Of a stretch of DNA of 64,000 nucleotides, positions 34,892-43,036 are shown in pieces. A program made the position numbers and the translations under genes. Origin of the DNA: Usitatibacter rugosus (GTDB lineage: Bacteria > Pseudomonadota > Gammaproteobacteria > Burkholderiales > Usitatibacteraceae); contig NZ_CP053069.1 of NCBI RefSeq assembly GCF_013003965.1, positions 1,643,419-1,707,418 on the forward strand, given 5' to 3'. Within the stretch, counting starts at the first letter, position 1; each line of letters opens with the position of its first letter. The notes beneath the pieces are model-generated. The model ran no database searches. It saw only the letters and a program-made list of their open reading frames with translations, and was not told the DNA's origin.

Positions 34892-34921
34892 TTGCCAAGT
34901 GACTGATTGGGCGCATAGACT
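34892..34921 (+). promoter_or_regulatory. Candidate sigma-70 promoter of the ParA-like gene
   Basis: TTGCCA (34892-34897) and TAGACT (34916-34921) are separated by 18 bases in an AT-richer gap of 234 bases that otherwise holds no gene. Transcription would start about 70 bases before the GTG. The match is moderate. Confidence 0.35.
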
Positions 34922-34999
34922 GGAATCAGAGGACTCCGAAAGTCCCGATCCATCAGGGAGTTAACTCAAACCGGCGCTTGAACTAAGGGGAGCCTTGCC

Positions 35000-35821
35000 G
35001 TGGCTCGTATCGCCGTTTTCAACCACAAGGGTGGCGTGGGAAAGACCACGACGACCCTGAATCTCGCCGCCGCGCTCGCGCGCGAAGGCTACGACCCGCT
35101 CGCCATCGATCTCGATGCGCAGGCCCACCTCACTGCGATCGCTTGTCCCGGCACCGTCGGGGCGGACGACAGCGTGTACGGATACTTCAAGGGATCGCGG
35201 CCGCTCGCCGACCTCGTGCGCAACGCGCACGGCGGCTGGGAGATCATTCCCGCGCATCTCGAGCTCTCGAAAGTGGACACGCAGTTCGGCAAGGGGCCGA
35301 ACGTGCTCAACAAGCTTCGGCATGGCCTGGATCGCGAGCGCCTGAACGGCGACCGCCCCGTGGTGATCGACTGCTGCCCGATGCTGGGCGTGCTGTCGCT
35401 CTCCGCGCTGTTCGCCGCCGATCGCGTGCTGATCCCCGTGTCCGCGGACTACCTCGCCGTGAAGGGTGCGATTCAAGTCGAGAAGACGCTGAACGCGCTG
35501 CAGCGCGTGCTCGGCCACCGCATGGAGCGCCGCTACGTGATCACGCGCTTCGACGGTCGCCGCAAGATGTCCTGGGACATCCTCGCGACGTTCAAGGAGA
35601 AGCTGGGCGCGGATCTTTGCGAGTCGCGCATCTCGGAGACGGTGTCGATCGCCGAGAGCCCGTACAAGAACGAGGACGTCTTCACGCACGATAATTCTTC
35701 TCGCGGCGCGGCCGACTATCGCGCGCTCTACGAGGAGCTGGGCCAGGCCGGGTTCTTCGGCCACCGTCCCGCGGCACCGGCACCTGTTGCCGTGCCGCAG
35801 TTCATCGCCGCCGTCGCCTAG
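35000..35821 (+). CDS. Orphan ParA-family ATPase
   Basis: A 273-residue P-loop ATPase of the ParA/MinD type: a deviant Walker A (FNHKGGVGKTTTTLNLAAALA, residues 7-27), Walker A' and B (PLAIDLDAQAHL, PVVIDCCPML) and a C-terminal tail rich in Pro/Ala. The start is GTG after AAGGGGAG. No parB or partition site lies next to it, and it lacks a DNA-binding N-terminal extension, so it is an orphan that may position a protein complex rather than segregate DNA. The convergent small gene downstream is nearly adjacent. Its cellular cargo is unknown. Confidence 0.85.
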   Translation: MARIAVFNHKGGVGKTTTTLNLAAALAREGYDPLAIDLDAQAHLTAIACPGTVGADDSVYGYFKGSRPLADLVRNAHGGWEIIPAHLELSKVDTQFGKGPNVLNKLRHGLDRERLNGDRPVVIDCCPMLGVLSLSALFAADRVLIPVSADYLAVKGAIQVEKTLNALQRVLGHRMERRYVITRFDGRRKMSWDILATFKEKLGADLCESRISETVSIAESPYKNEDVFTHDNSSRGAADYRALYEELGQAGFFGHRPAAPAPVAVPQFIAAVA

Positions 35822-35824
35822 CGC

Positions 35825-36076
35825 CTAGGTGCCCGGGCTGCCCTTCGTGGGGTCCGGCGCGGCATCCGTCTCGCTCGTGATGAGCGAGATCACGCCCTCC
35901 AGCTGGCTCGCGTCGTCCGGCACCGGGTCGGCGAGCAGCTTCTCCTCGAGGATCTGGCAGTGGTGGTAGACCTGCCGGAGCTTCCGCTCGGCTTCGTCGC
36001 GGTCCCGCCCCTGGATCACCAGGTTGTCGACGGTTCCCCCGGCGCGGGTCTGGATCTTGAAACCGAACTTCTTCAT
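35825..36076 (-). CDS. Small conserved hypothetical protein
   Basis: An 83-residue protein starting MKKFGFKIQTRAGGTVDNLVIQGRD, with a helical middle (RDEAERKLRQVYHHCQILEEK) and an acidic C-terminus. The first half looks like one alpha/beta unit; I recognise no named domain. A GAGGG Shine-Dalgarno-like stretch lies ahead of the ATG. It ends three bases from the convergent ParA gene. The in-frame extension upstream does not look like real coding sequence. Confidence 0.65.
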   Translation of the reverse strand: MKKFGFKIQTRAGGTVDNLVIQGRDRDEAERKLRQVYHHCQILEEKLLADPVPDDASQLEGVISLITSETDAAPDPTKGSPGT

Positions 36077-36198
36077 GTTGGCGGGACCCTCTTGGTTGAA
36101 ACAATAACGGGGCCAGACCACTTCATTCGTTGTGCGGCGAGAATACACCGTTCGAATGAAGGAGGCCGGCTCCGCTATCGGTAACCGGGTCGCGCGCT

Positions 36199-37626
36199 TC
36201 AGGCGGCGATCTTGCGGGCTTCTCGCAGCTTGGCGTCCAGGTCGCGCAGCGCCGTGCGCAGGCCTTCCTCGACCACCGGGTGGTAGAAGGGCATGTCGAG
36301 CATCTGCGCCACGGTCATGCGCGCCTGCAGCGCCCACGCGAGCAGGTGGCCGATGTGCTCGGCGTCCGGGCCCACCATCTCGGCACCGAGGAAGCGGCCG
36401 TCGGCGGAATCGCCGTAGACGCAGAGGTGGCCGTGGTTGCGCAACATCACGCGCGAACGACCTTGGTCCTCGAACGAGACTTCGCCCGAAACGAACGTGC
36501 CCTTGGCGAGCGCCGCCATGCCGCCGCCCACGATCGCGATCTGCGGATCGGAGAAAACCACGCCGAGCGGAGCGCGGCGCAGGCCCGGCGAGACGGCCGG
36601 GAAGCGCATCGCGTTCTCGCCGGCGATGCGGCCTTCGTCGGCCGCTTCGTGCAAGAGCGGCATGTCGTTCGCCGCGTCGCCCGCGATGAAGATCGGCGTG
36701 TCGCCGACCTGGAGCGTCTTGCGGTCGTACGCGGGCACGCCGAAGAGGCCCGGCTCGAGATGCGCATTGGCGATCGCGAGCTTGTCGATGTTGGGCGTGC
36801 GGCCGGTCGCGGCGAGCACGTACTCGAAACGCTCGATCACGGTCTTGCCGTCGCAGTTCACGTACTCCACTTCGACTTCGTCGCCCTTGCGCTCCACGCG
36901 CGCGACGTGCGCATCGGGATCGAGGCAGAAGTCACGCGAGAAGGCCTTGACGGCCGCGGCCTTCACCACCGGATCCGAGATCGGACCGACGCGGCCGCCG
37001 CGCCCCAGCACCACGACGCGAACGCCGAGGCGCGCGAGCGACTGGCCCAGCTCGAGCCCGATCACGCCGGGGCCGAAGACCGCGACGGATTTGGGCAGGT
37101 CGTCCCACATGAAGACGTCGTCGTTGATGACGAGCCGGTCGCCGAGGTTGGCGAGGATCGGCGGGACATTCGGACGCGAGCCCGTGGCGATCACGATCGA
37201 GCGCGCGGAAATTCTCGGCCCGTTCACGACCTGGAGGGTGTTGCGGTCCACGAACTCGGCGAAGCCGCGGATGCGGTCCGCCTCGGGGATCTTGTCCACG
37301 CCCGCGATGACGAAGCCCACGAAGCGGTCGCGCTCGGCCTTCACGCGCGCCATCACCTGGCGCCCGTCGATGCGCTTCACGCCATCCACGTGCACGCCGA
37401 AACCCGGAGCGCGGTCGATCGCGTGCGACGCCTCGGCCGCGGCGATCAGCAGCTTGGACGGCATGCAACCCACGCGGGCGCAGGTCGTTCCGTACGGGCC
37501 GCCCTCGATCACGACGGCCTTGCCGCCCCGCGCCTTGACGGCGCGATAGGCGGCAAGCCCGGCGGTGCCGGCTCCGATGACAGCCACATCCACCTTGAGG
37601 GTGTCGATCACTTTGAGCGTGTCCAT
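36199..37626 (-). CDS. Dihydrolipoamide dehydrogenase-like flavoprotein disulphide reductase
   Basis: A 475-residue FAD/NAD(P)H disulphide reductase. The N-terminal FAD motif is VAVIGAGTAGLAAYRAV, the redox pair Cys49/Cys54 lies in TTCARVGC, and an NAD motif appears at about 185-215 (VAVFGPGVIGLELGQSLARLG). The C-terminal dimer domain has YHPVVEEGL with the catalytic His. It follows the peroxiredoxin-glutaredoxin gene by 21 bases on the same strand, and no pyruvate or oxoglutarate dehydrogenase genes are near, so it may reduce the peroxidase system or another low-molecular-weight thiol. The exact substrate is an inference. Confidence 0.88.
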   Translation of the reverse strand: MDTLKVIDTLKVDVAVIGAGTAGLAAYRAVKARGGKAVVIEGGPYGTTCARVGCMPSKLLIAAAEASHAIDRAPGFGVHVDGVKRIDGRQVMARVKAERDRFVGFVIAGVDKIPEADRIRGFAEFVDRNTLQVVNGPRISARSIVIATGSRPNVPPILANLGDRLVINDDVFMWDDLPKSVAVFGPGVIGLELGQSLARLGVRVVVLGRGGRVGPISDPVVKAAAVKAFSRDFCLDPDAHVARVERKGDEVEVEYVNCDGKTVIERFEYVLAATGRTPNIDKLAIANAHLEPGLFGVPAYDRKTLQVGDTPIFIAGDAANDMPLLHEAADEGRIAGENAMRFPAVSPGLRRAPLGVVFSDPQIAIVGGGMAALAKGTFVSGEVSFEDQGRSRVMLRNHGHLCVYGDSADGRFLGAEMVGPDAEHIGHLLAWALQARMTVAQMLDMPFYHPVVEEGLRTALRDLDAKLREARKIAA

Positions 37627-37647
37627 GTCCCCTTGAGTCGGCCGTGC

Positions 37648-38397
37648 TCAGGCCGCCTTACGCTTGTCCTTCGAGAAGTACGCTTCGACTTCGTCCGCGC
37701 CGCCGATCAGCTTGCCACCGATGAAGACCTGCGGGGCCGTGCCCTTGCCGGAGACCGCGCGGATCGTCGAGAACGTGACGCCCTTGCCCATCGCGACTTC
37801 CTCGTAGGCGACGTTGTTCGCCTCCAGCACTTCCTTCGCGCGGGCGCAGTGCGGGCAGCCCGGCTTGGCGAAGATCACCACCGGCTCCGGCGCGGCCGTC
37901 GTCGGCGAGAGGTACTTCAGCATCGTGTCGGCGTCGGAGACCTCGAACGGATCGCCTTCCTTCTCGGGCTCGACGAACTGCTTCACGATCGTGCCGTCCT
38001 TCACGAGCATCGAGTAGCGCCACGAGCGCTTGCCGAAGCCGAGGTCGGACTTGTCGACCAGCATGCCCATCTTCTCGCTGAACTCTCCGTTGCCGTCGGC
38101 GATGAAGGTGATCTCGGGCGCGTTCTGGTCCTTCTGCCACTCGGCCATCACGAACGGGTCGTTCACCGACAGGCAGACGATCTCGTCCACGCCCAGCTTG
38201 GAGAAGGTGGCGGCGAGCTCGTTGTAGCGCGGCAGGTGCGTGGACGAACAGGTGGGCGTGTACGCGCCGGGGAGGGCGAACACGACCACGTTGCGGCCGT
38301 TGAAAATCTCGTCCGTGGTGACGCTGCCCCACTGGCCGTCGTTGCGGGTGCGGAACGTGACCTGGGGGATCTTCTGGCCTTCGCGAGTCTTCAGCAT
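37648..38397 (-). CDS. Peroxiredoxin-glutaredoxin hybrid (PGdx)
   Basis: A 249-residue fusion. The N-terminal Prx5-type peroxiredoxin has the peroxidatic Cys50 in PGAYTPTCSSTHLP, and the C-terminal glutaredoxin has CPHC (Cys181/Cys184) plus the TAPQVFIGG glutathione-binding motif. Family members reduce peroxides using glutathione recycled through the fused glutaredoxin. It is divergent from oxyR, with an OxyR-type operator just upstream of its probable promoter, so peroxide-inducible expression is expected. The flavoprotein gene follows 21 bases later. Confidence 0.95.
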   Translation of the reverse strand: MLKTREGQKIPQVTFRTRNDGQWGSVTTDEIFNGRNVVVFALPGAYTPTCSSTHLPRYNELAATFSKLGVDEIVCLSVNDPFVMAEWQKDQNAPEITFIADGNGEFSEKMGMLVDKSDLGFGKRSWRYSMLVKDGTIVKQFVEPEKEGDPFEVSDADTMLKYLSPTTAAPEPVVIFAKPGCPHCARAKEVLEANNVAYEEVAMGKGVTFSTIRAVSGKGTAPQVFIGGKLIGGADEVEAYFSKDKRKAA

Positions 38398-38438
38398 GGG
38401 ATGTCTCCGGTTCGATTGTTCAATTAGGACAGCCCCGA

Positions 38439-38467
38439 GTTTGAAGAGTTCTGATTGATTCTTCCAA
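38439..38467 (-). promoter_or_regulatory. Candidate promoter of the peroxiredoxin-glutaredoxin gene
   Basis: On the minus strand TTGGAA (38462-38467) lies 17 bases from TCAAAC (38439-38444). The -10 is weak, as expected for an activator-dependent promoter. It begins right next to the OxyR-type site, the geometry for activation. Confidence 0.35.
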
Positions 38468-38503
38468 TTGATTGTGGTTATACTTTCGATAGCCAGCCCC
38501 TAT
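38467..38503. promoter_or_regulatory. OxyR-type operator between oxyR and the peroxiredoxin gene
   Basis: Two ATAG-N7-CTAT-like units, ATTG-N7-TTAT (38467-38481) and ATAG-N7-CTAT (38489-38503), separated by seven bases. This is the 37-base spacing of the OxyR tetramer site. The second unit matches at every outer base, the first has two mismatches. It overlaps a good oxyR promoter, TTGATT (38455-38460) with TATACT (38479-38484), consistent with autorepression and activation of the divergent peroxidase gene. Confidence 0.6.
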
Positions 38504-38549
38504 CGAGCCGTTTCATTTCGCTCGCGCTCTCGAGAATCCGCTCGCCGCC

Positions 38550-39470
38550 ATGACCCTCACCGAACTGAAATACGTCGTCGCCCTCGCGCAGGAGCGCCAC
38601 TTCGGCCGCGCCGCGCAGAAGTGCTTCGTGACGCAGCCCACGCTCTCGCTCGCCCTCGCCAAGCTCGAGGATGAGCTGGGGATGAAGCTCTTCGAGCGCA
38701 ACAAGAACGAGGTGCGCGCCACGCCGCGCGGCCAGGCGGTGGTGGAGCAGGCGCGCCGGGTACTGGACGAGGTCGGCAAGATCACGCATCTCGCCCGCGG
38801 GGCGCAGGACCAGTTGGCCGGGGCGCTTCGCATCGGTGTCATCCCGACCATCGGTCCCTACCTGCTCCCCGAGCTCATCCCCATCCTGCGCAAGACCGCT
38901 CCCGCCATGCCGCTGGTGATCGAGGAGAACCTCACCGGCAACCTGGCCCCCATGCTTCGCGAGGGCGACCTGGACGTGGTGATCATCGCTCTGCCTTTTT
39001 CCATGCCGGGCGTGAAGACCGATTTCCTCTACGAGGAGCCGTTCTCCATCGTCGTGCCGCAGGACCACCCCTGGGCCAACCGCAAGACGGTGAAGCCCGC
39101 GGAGCTGAACGACGAGAACCTGCTGGTGCTGAACAGCGGACACTGCTTCCGAGACCAGGTGCTGGAAGCCTGCCCGGGCCAGTCGAACACGGCGCTTCCC
39201 GACGGCCGCGCCGGCAGCTCGCTGGAGACCATCCGCAACATGGTGGCTTCGGGGTTGGGTGTCAGTGTCTTGCCGGCCACGGCACTCGTGCCGCGCTACG
39301 CGTCGAAGCTGCTTCGCATCGTGCCGTTCTCGTCGCCGGCACCGTCGCGCAAGATCGCGCTCGCATGGCGCACCAGTTTCGACCGGCCGCTGGCCGTCGA
39401 GACGATCTCCGCGGCCATCCGCGCGGTGAAGCTTCCGGCCATCCGCATGGCCCGACCCGTCGCCGCCTGA
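38550..39470 (+). CDS. oxyR: LysR-type peroxide sensor OxyR
   Basis: A 306-residue LysR-family regulator. The N-terminal helix-turn-helix is HFGRAAQKCFVTQPTLSLALAKLE. The redox cysteines Cys199 and Cys208 (GHCFRDQVLEAC) fall at the same numbers as in Escherichia coli OxyR, and the DNA-binding and sensing regions are otherwise normal. It is divergent from the peroxiredoxin-glutaredoxin gene and probably controls it and itself through the shared operator. Confidence 0.97.
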   Translation: MTLTELKYVVALAQERHFGRAAQKCFVTQPTLSLALAKLEDELGMKLFERNKNEVRATPRGQAVVEQARRVLDEVGKITHLARGAQDQLAGALRIGVIPTIGPYLLPELIPILRKTAPAMPLVIEENLTGNLAPMLREGDLDVVIIALPFSMPGVKTDFLYEEPFSIVVPQDHPWANRKTVKPAELNDENLLVLNSGHCFRDQVLEACPGQSNTALPDGRAGSSLETIRNMVASGLGVSVLPATALVPRYASKLLRIVPFSSPAPSRKIALAWRTSFDRPLAVETISAAIRAVKLPAIRMARPVAA

Positions 39471-40112
39471 TCAGCGCGGTTCGAACAGCAGCTCGAAGTA
39501 ATTGCGCAGCTCGCGCGTCTGCCTGGCGAGCAGCCGGCGGTCGTCCAGGGTCTTGGTCATGACGTACGCGCCCTCGGTGAGCGAATAGAAGAGGTCGGCC
39601 AGGGTGTCGAGATCCACCTCGCGCCGCGCCTTGTACTTCACGAGCACGAGCTCGAGCCTGTGGCGCATGACGCGCCGCCATTCCCGCACCGAGCCGCGCA
39701 GCACGTCGATCGTCTCCGGCCCGAAGAGCTTCTTCTCGTAGATGTAAGAAGCGAAGAGGCAGCCCGACGAAGGATCACCCTGCGTCTCGAAGACTTCCTC
39801 GTAGAGGGCCAGGAGCGTGAGGAGCTGCTGCAGCGGATCGCTGGCGATCCGTTCGGCCCGAACGACCATCTGCTCGAGCATCTTGCGGTCCCACTCGGCG
39901 AAGCGCTCGATGACGGCGTGGGCGAGGGCGGCCTTGCTGGCGAAATGGTGGAAGAACGCTCCCTTGGTGATGCCCGCCCGGCCCACCACGGCGTCGACGG
40001 TCGTGGCGCTGAATCCGGCTTCGAGGATCAGGGCCTGGGCGGCGTCGAGGATCCGGTCCCGGGTCTTCTCGGGGTCCCGGGGGGTGCGGGGTGCATCCGG
40101 CTGGGCATTCAT
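39471..40112 (-). CDS. TetR-family transcriptional regulator
   Basis: A 213-residue repressor. The N-terminal helix-turn-helix is TTVDAVVGRAGITKGAFFHHFASKAAL, and the C-terminal ligand domain (about 70-213) resembles the AcrR/NemR-like group with a Cys (SSGCLF) near residue 113. The ATG at 40112 was chosen because the longer upstream frame is only the antisense of the TPR gene. It is divergent from the TPR gene, with a perfect palindrome between them. The inducer is unknown. Confidence 0.93.
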   Translation of the reverse strand: MNAQPDAPRTPRDPEKTRDRILDAAQALILEAGFSATTVDAVVGRAGITKGAFFHHFASKAALAHAVIERFAEWDRKMLEQMVVRAERIASDPLQQLLTLLALYEEVFETQGDPSSGCLFASYIYEKKLFGPETIDVLRGSVREWRRVMRHRLELVLVKYKARREVDLDTLADLFYSLTEGAYVMTKTLDDRRLLARQTRELRNYFELLFEPR

Positions 40113-40188
40113 ACGTACCGTAAGGTATGTTGTATACGGACAATTAGCAAGAAGTGCTGAATTTTCAGTAGTAACAGGGCTTTCCAAC

Positions 40189-40206
40189 ATACCAACTGGT
40201 TGGTAT
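40189..40206. promoter_or_regulatory. Palindromic TetR-type operator within the TPR-gene promoter
   Basis: ATACCAAC-TG-GTTGGTAT, an 8-base perfect inverted repeat. It lies between TTTCCA (40181-40186) and TATAGT (40204-40209), which are 17 bases apart, so binding would block RNA polymerase. A weaker related dyad (ACGTACC-GTAA-GGTATGT) at 40113-40130 touches the start of the regulator itself. Confidence 0.6.
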
Positions 40207-40241
40207 AGTTCGGTCCAGACGCAACCCCGAAGGACATTTCC

Positions 40242-42074
40242 ATGGCTTCCCAAGACCAAAACGACGTTCCCCACCCTTCCCTGCGTCGCGTGGCGCTGGC
40301 CCTGGCCGCGGCCGGGGTGATCGCATCCGCGACCCTTTATGCGAGCCGCGTCACGGCCGGAGACCGCGATCCGGTCGCCTACGATCCGCTCTTCGCCGAG
40401 CCCGGTGTCGCCTGCGAGCCCGGCACCTCCGGCCGCCCGGGCCTGCTGCAGAAGCTGATGCTCGCGAAGACCGAGACGCAGCCGTTCAAGCCGCAACCCA
40501 TGAAGGCCGCCGGCGGCGACGTGCCGCTGTACGACAACCTCGGCACGCTCACCTTCAAGGTGGGCACGACCCACAAGAAAGCGCAGGCCTATTTCGACCA
40601 GGGCTTGCGTTGGGCGTTTGCGTTCAACCATGCGGAGGCGCAGCGCGCCTTCCAGGCCGCTCAGCGCGAAGACCCGAAGCTCGCGATGGCGTACTGGGGC
40701 GAGGCCTTCGTGCTCGGGCCCAACATCAACGCGCCGATGATGCCGGAGGCGATCGCGCCGGCGATGGCCGCACTGGCGAAGGCCGTCGAGCTCTCGGCCG
40801 GTGCGCCCGCGAAGGACCGTGCGCTGATCGAGGCCCTGAAGGTTCGCTACACGGCCGATGCCAAGGCGGATCGCGCTCCGCTCGAGACCGCGTTCGCCGA
40901 TGCGATGAAGGCCGTCGCGGCGAAGTACCCCGCGGACGACACCGTCCTCACGCTCTATGCGGAGTCCGTGATGGACACGCAGCCCTGGGACTACTGGGAT
41001 GCCGCGGGCGCCAAGCCGAAGGGCCGCGCGGGCGAGATCGTCGGCACGCTGGAAAAGGTGCTCGCGCGCAATCCCAGCCACCCCGGCGCAATCCACCTTT
41101 ATATCCACGCCGTCGAAGCGTCGACGAAGCCCGAGAAGGCGCTGCCGCACGCGCGCCGCCTGGCTTCGCTCATGCCGGGCGCGGGGCACATCGTGCACAT
41201 GCCCGCGCACATCTACTTCCGCGTGGGGCTCTACAAGGAATCGCTCGAGGCCAATCGCCGCGCGATCGCGGCGGACGAACGCTACTTCAAGAGCTCTCCG
41301 TCGGACCCGATGTACAAGTCGGCGTACTACCCGCACAACATCCATTTCGTGCTGGTCTCCGCGCTGATGGGCGGCGACGGACGCACGGCGCTGGATGCCG
41401 CGGGCAAGCTCGACGCCTCGCTGCCCGACGAGGTGATCAAGGCCTTCGCGGTGCTGGAGCCGGTGAAGGCGGCTCCGTTCCTCGCGCACGCCATGTTCAG
41501 CGACGCGGACACGATCCTCGCGCTGAAGGCGCCGCCCGCGGAACAGGTGCTCGTGCGCTCGATGAGCCACTACACGCGCGCGATCGCGTTCGCGCAGAAG
41601 AAGGACTTCCCGAACGCCCGCAAGGAGATCGACGCCCTGGCCGCGATCGAGCAGAAGGCGGAGTTCAAGCCGTACGCGGACTGGAACGTGCCCGGCAAGG
41701 AGATCGTGCAGACCGCGCGCCTCGTCGCCACCGGGCGGTTGGCCGACGCGCAGGGCGATCTCTCGGCCGCCGCGAAAGCGTACGAGGAGGCGATCGTCGT
41801 GGAGGACTCGCTCGCCTATACCGAGCCCGCCTATTGGTACTACCCCATCCGCCAGTCGCTGGGCTCGGTGTACCTGCGGCAGGGCAGGCTCGAGGCGGCC
41901 GAGAAGGCGCTGCGCGATTCGCTCGGCCGCGTGCGCAACAACGGCTGGGCGCTCGCGGGGCTGGCCGAGGTCTACAAGCGCAAGGGCGATGCGGCGGCGG
42001 AGAAGTCCGCACGCCAGGCGTACGCGCGCACCTGGCTGGGCGGGGCTGCCATGCCGGACATCGCGCGCCTGTGA
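40242..42074 (+). CDS. Exported or membrane-anchored TPR protein
   Basis: A 610-residue protein. A hydrophobic segment at about 17-33 (RVALALAAAGVIASATLYASR) is a signal peptide or anchor. The rest is a helical array of TPR-like units with PAHIYFRVGLYKESLEANRRAI, HPGAIHLYIHAVE and QGRLEAAEKALRDSLG. A motif DQGLRWAFAFNHAEAQRAFQAA opens the array. The promoter carries a TetR-type operator, so expression is probably induced by an unknown signal. The family is a common conserved hypothetical in proteobacteria and has no assigned activity. Confidence 0.82.
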   Translation: MASQDQNDVPHPSLRRVALALAAAGVIASATLYASRVTAGDRDPVAYDPLFAEPGVACEPGTSGRPGLLQKLMLAKTETQPFKPQPMKAAGGDVPLYDNLGTLTFKVGTTHKKAQAYFDQGLRWAFAFNHAEAQRAFQAAQREDPKLAMAYWGEAFVLGPNINAPMMPEAIAPAMAALAKAVELSAGAPAKDRALIEALKVRYTADAKADRAPLETAFADAMKAVAAKYPADDTVLTLYAESVMDTQPWDYWDAAGAKPKGRAGEIVGTLEKVLARNPSHPGAIHLYIHAVEASTKPEKALPHARRLASLMPGAGHIVHMPAHIYFRVGLYKESLEANRRAIAADERYFKSSPSDPMYKSAYYPHNIHFVLVSALMGGDGRTALDAAGKLDASLPDEVIKAFAVLEPVKAAPFLAHAMFSDADTILALKAPPAEQVLVRSMSHYTRAIAFAQKKDFPNARKEIDALAAIEQKAEFKPYADWNVPGKEIVQTARLVATGRLADAQGDLSAAAKAYEEAIVVEDSLAYTEPAYWYYPIRQSLGSVYLRQGRLEAAEKALRDSLGRVRNNGWALAGLAEVYKRKGDAAAEKSARQAYARTWLGGAAMPDIARL

Positions 42075-42084
42075 GCGACACGGC

Positions 42085-42933
42085 GTGAGCGACGCGGTCG
42101 ATCCCCGTCGAGCGAGCGCCGCGCTGCTGGCCCTGGGAGCGATCGGGCTCTGGGGCACGCTGGCGGCGATCTCGACGCGGGTGACCGCCGTTCCGCCCTT
42201 CCTGCTGACGGGCCTGGCGCTCCTGATGGGCTCGCTCGTCGGCTTCAAGGCGTTTCGCCACAAGCCGCCGCCGGCCGCCGCGCTCGCACTCGGCGTGTAC
42301 GGCCTCTTCGGCTTCCACTTCTTCCTGTTCCTGGCGCTCCGGCTCGCTCCGCCCGTGGAAGCGAACCTCGTGAATTACCTCTGGCCGCTGCTGATCGTCG
42401 TGCTCGCACCGGTGATCGTGCCGGGCATCGCGTGGAGCACGCGGCACGGGATCGCCGCACTGGTGGGATTCAGCGGCGCCGCGCTGCTGATCGCTTCGAG
42501 CGCGGGATCGCTGGGGCAGGGGGCGTGGCTGGGCTATGCGTTCGCGCTCGCCTCGGCGGTGATCTGGTCCACGTACTCGCTCGCGACCCGGCGCTTCTCG
42601 CATTTCCCCACGGGGTACGTGGCGTGGTTCTGCGCGCTGTCGGGCGTGCTCGCGCTCGCGTGCCACGCGATCTTCGAGCCGTCCTATGTCCCGAAAGCCC
42701 CGGAGTGGCCGTTCATCGCCGCGCTCGGATTCGGACCGATGGGCCTCGCGTTTTTCCTGTGGGACCGGGCGTTGAAGCGCGGTGACCCGCGCGCGCTCGG
42801 CAACCTCGCCTACCTCACGCCGCTGCTCTCCACGTTGCTGCTGGTGCTCTTCGGCGGCGGCGCGCTGACACCGCTCTCCATCGTGGCGATGGTCCTCATC
42901 CTCGGCGGCGCCATCCTCGGCAGCCGAAAATGA
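42085..42933 (+). CDS. EamA/DMT-family membrane transporter
   Basis: A 282-residue protein with about ten membrane spans in two EamA repeats (LGAIGLWGTLAAIS... and AFALASAVIWSTYSLATRR). It is similar to aromatic amino acid or metabolite exporters of the drug/metabolite superfamily. The start is GTG 42085, eleven bases after the TPR gene; no ATG gives a complete first span. The stop TGA is the first three bases of a palindromic repeat (TGAATGGGGTCAG), so the C-terminus may have been set by the repeat. The substrate is unknown. Confidence 0.88.
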   Translation: MSDAVDPRRASAALLALGAIGLWGTLAAISTRVTAVPPFLLTGLALLMGSLVGFKAFRHKPPPAAALALGVYGLFGFHFFLFLALRLAPPVEANLVNYLWPLLIVVLAPVIVPGIAWSTRHGIAALVGFSGAALLIASSAGSLGQGAWLGYAFALASAVIWSTYSLATRRFSHFPTGYVAWFCALSGVLALACHAIFEPSYVPKAPEWPFIAALGFGPMGLAFFLWDRALKRGDPRALGNLAYLTPLLSTLLLVLFGGGALTPLSIVAMVLILGGAILGSRK

Positions 42934-43036
42934 ATGGGGTCAGACTCCATTTAGCCTGCAGATCAAAGAATGAATGGGGTCAGACTCCATTTAGCCTGCC
43001 GTTCCAAGAATGAATGGAGTCTGACCCCATTCATTT
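42931..43036. repeat. GGGTCAGACTCC palindrome cluster, site 2
   Basis: Three units: two direct copies of 29 bases (42931-42959 and 42971-42999, TGAATGGGGTCAGACTCC...) and an inverted copy near 43009-43036 (TGAATGGAGTCTGACCCC...). The spacing between direct copies is 11 bases. The first copy starts at the stop codon of the transporter and the last ends against the stop codon of the DUF3501 gene. It is the same family as the sites at 9055 and 45046. Confidence 0.85.

Noticed and set aside
39471-42263. A 930-residue minus-strand frame covering the TPR gene region.
   Set aside because: Only its last 213 residues form a TetR protein; the rest is antisense to the exported TPR gene and shows Arg/Asp-rich antisense composition.
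42931-42999. Two direct 29-base repeats, considered as a CRISPR array.
   Set aside because: Only two copies with an 11-base gap, a palindromic core, an inverted third copy and no cas genes; it fits a REP-type repeat.
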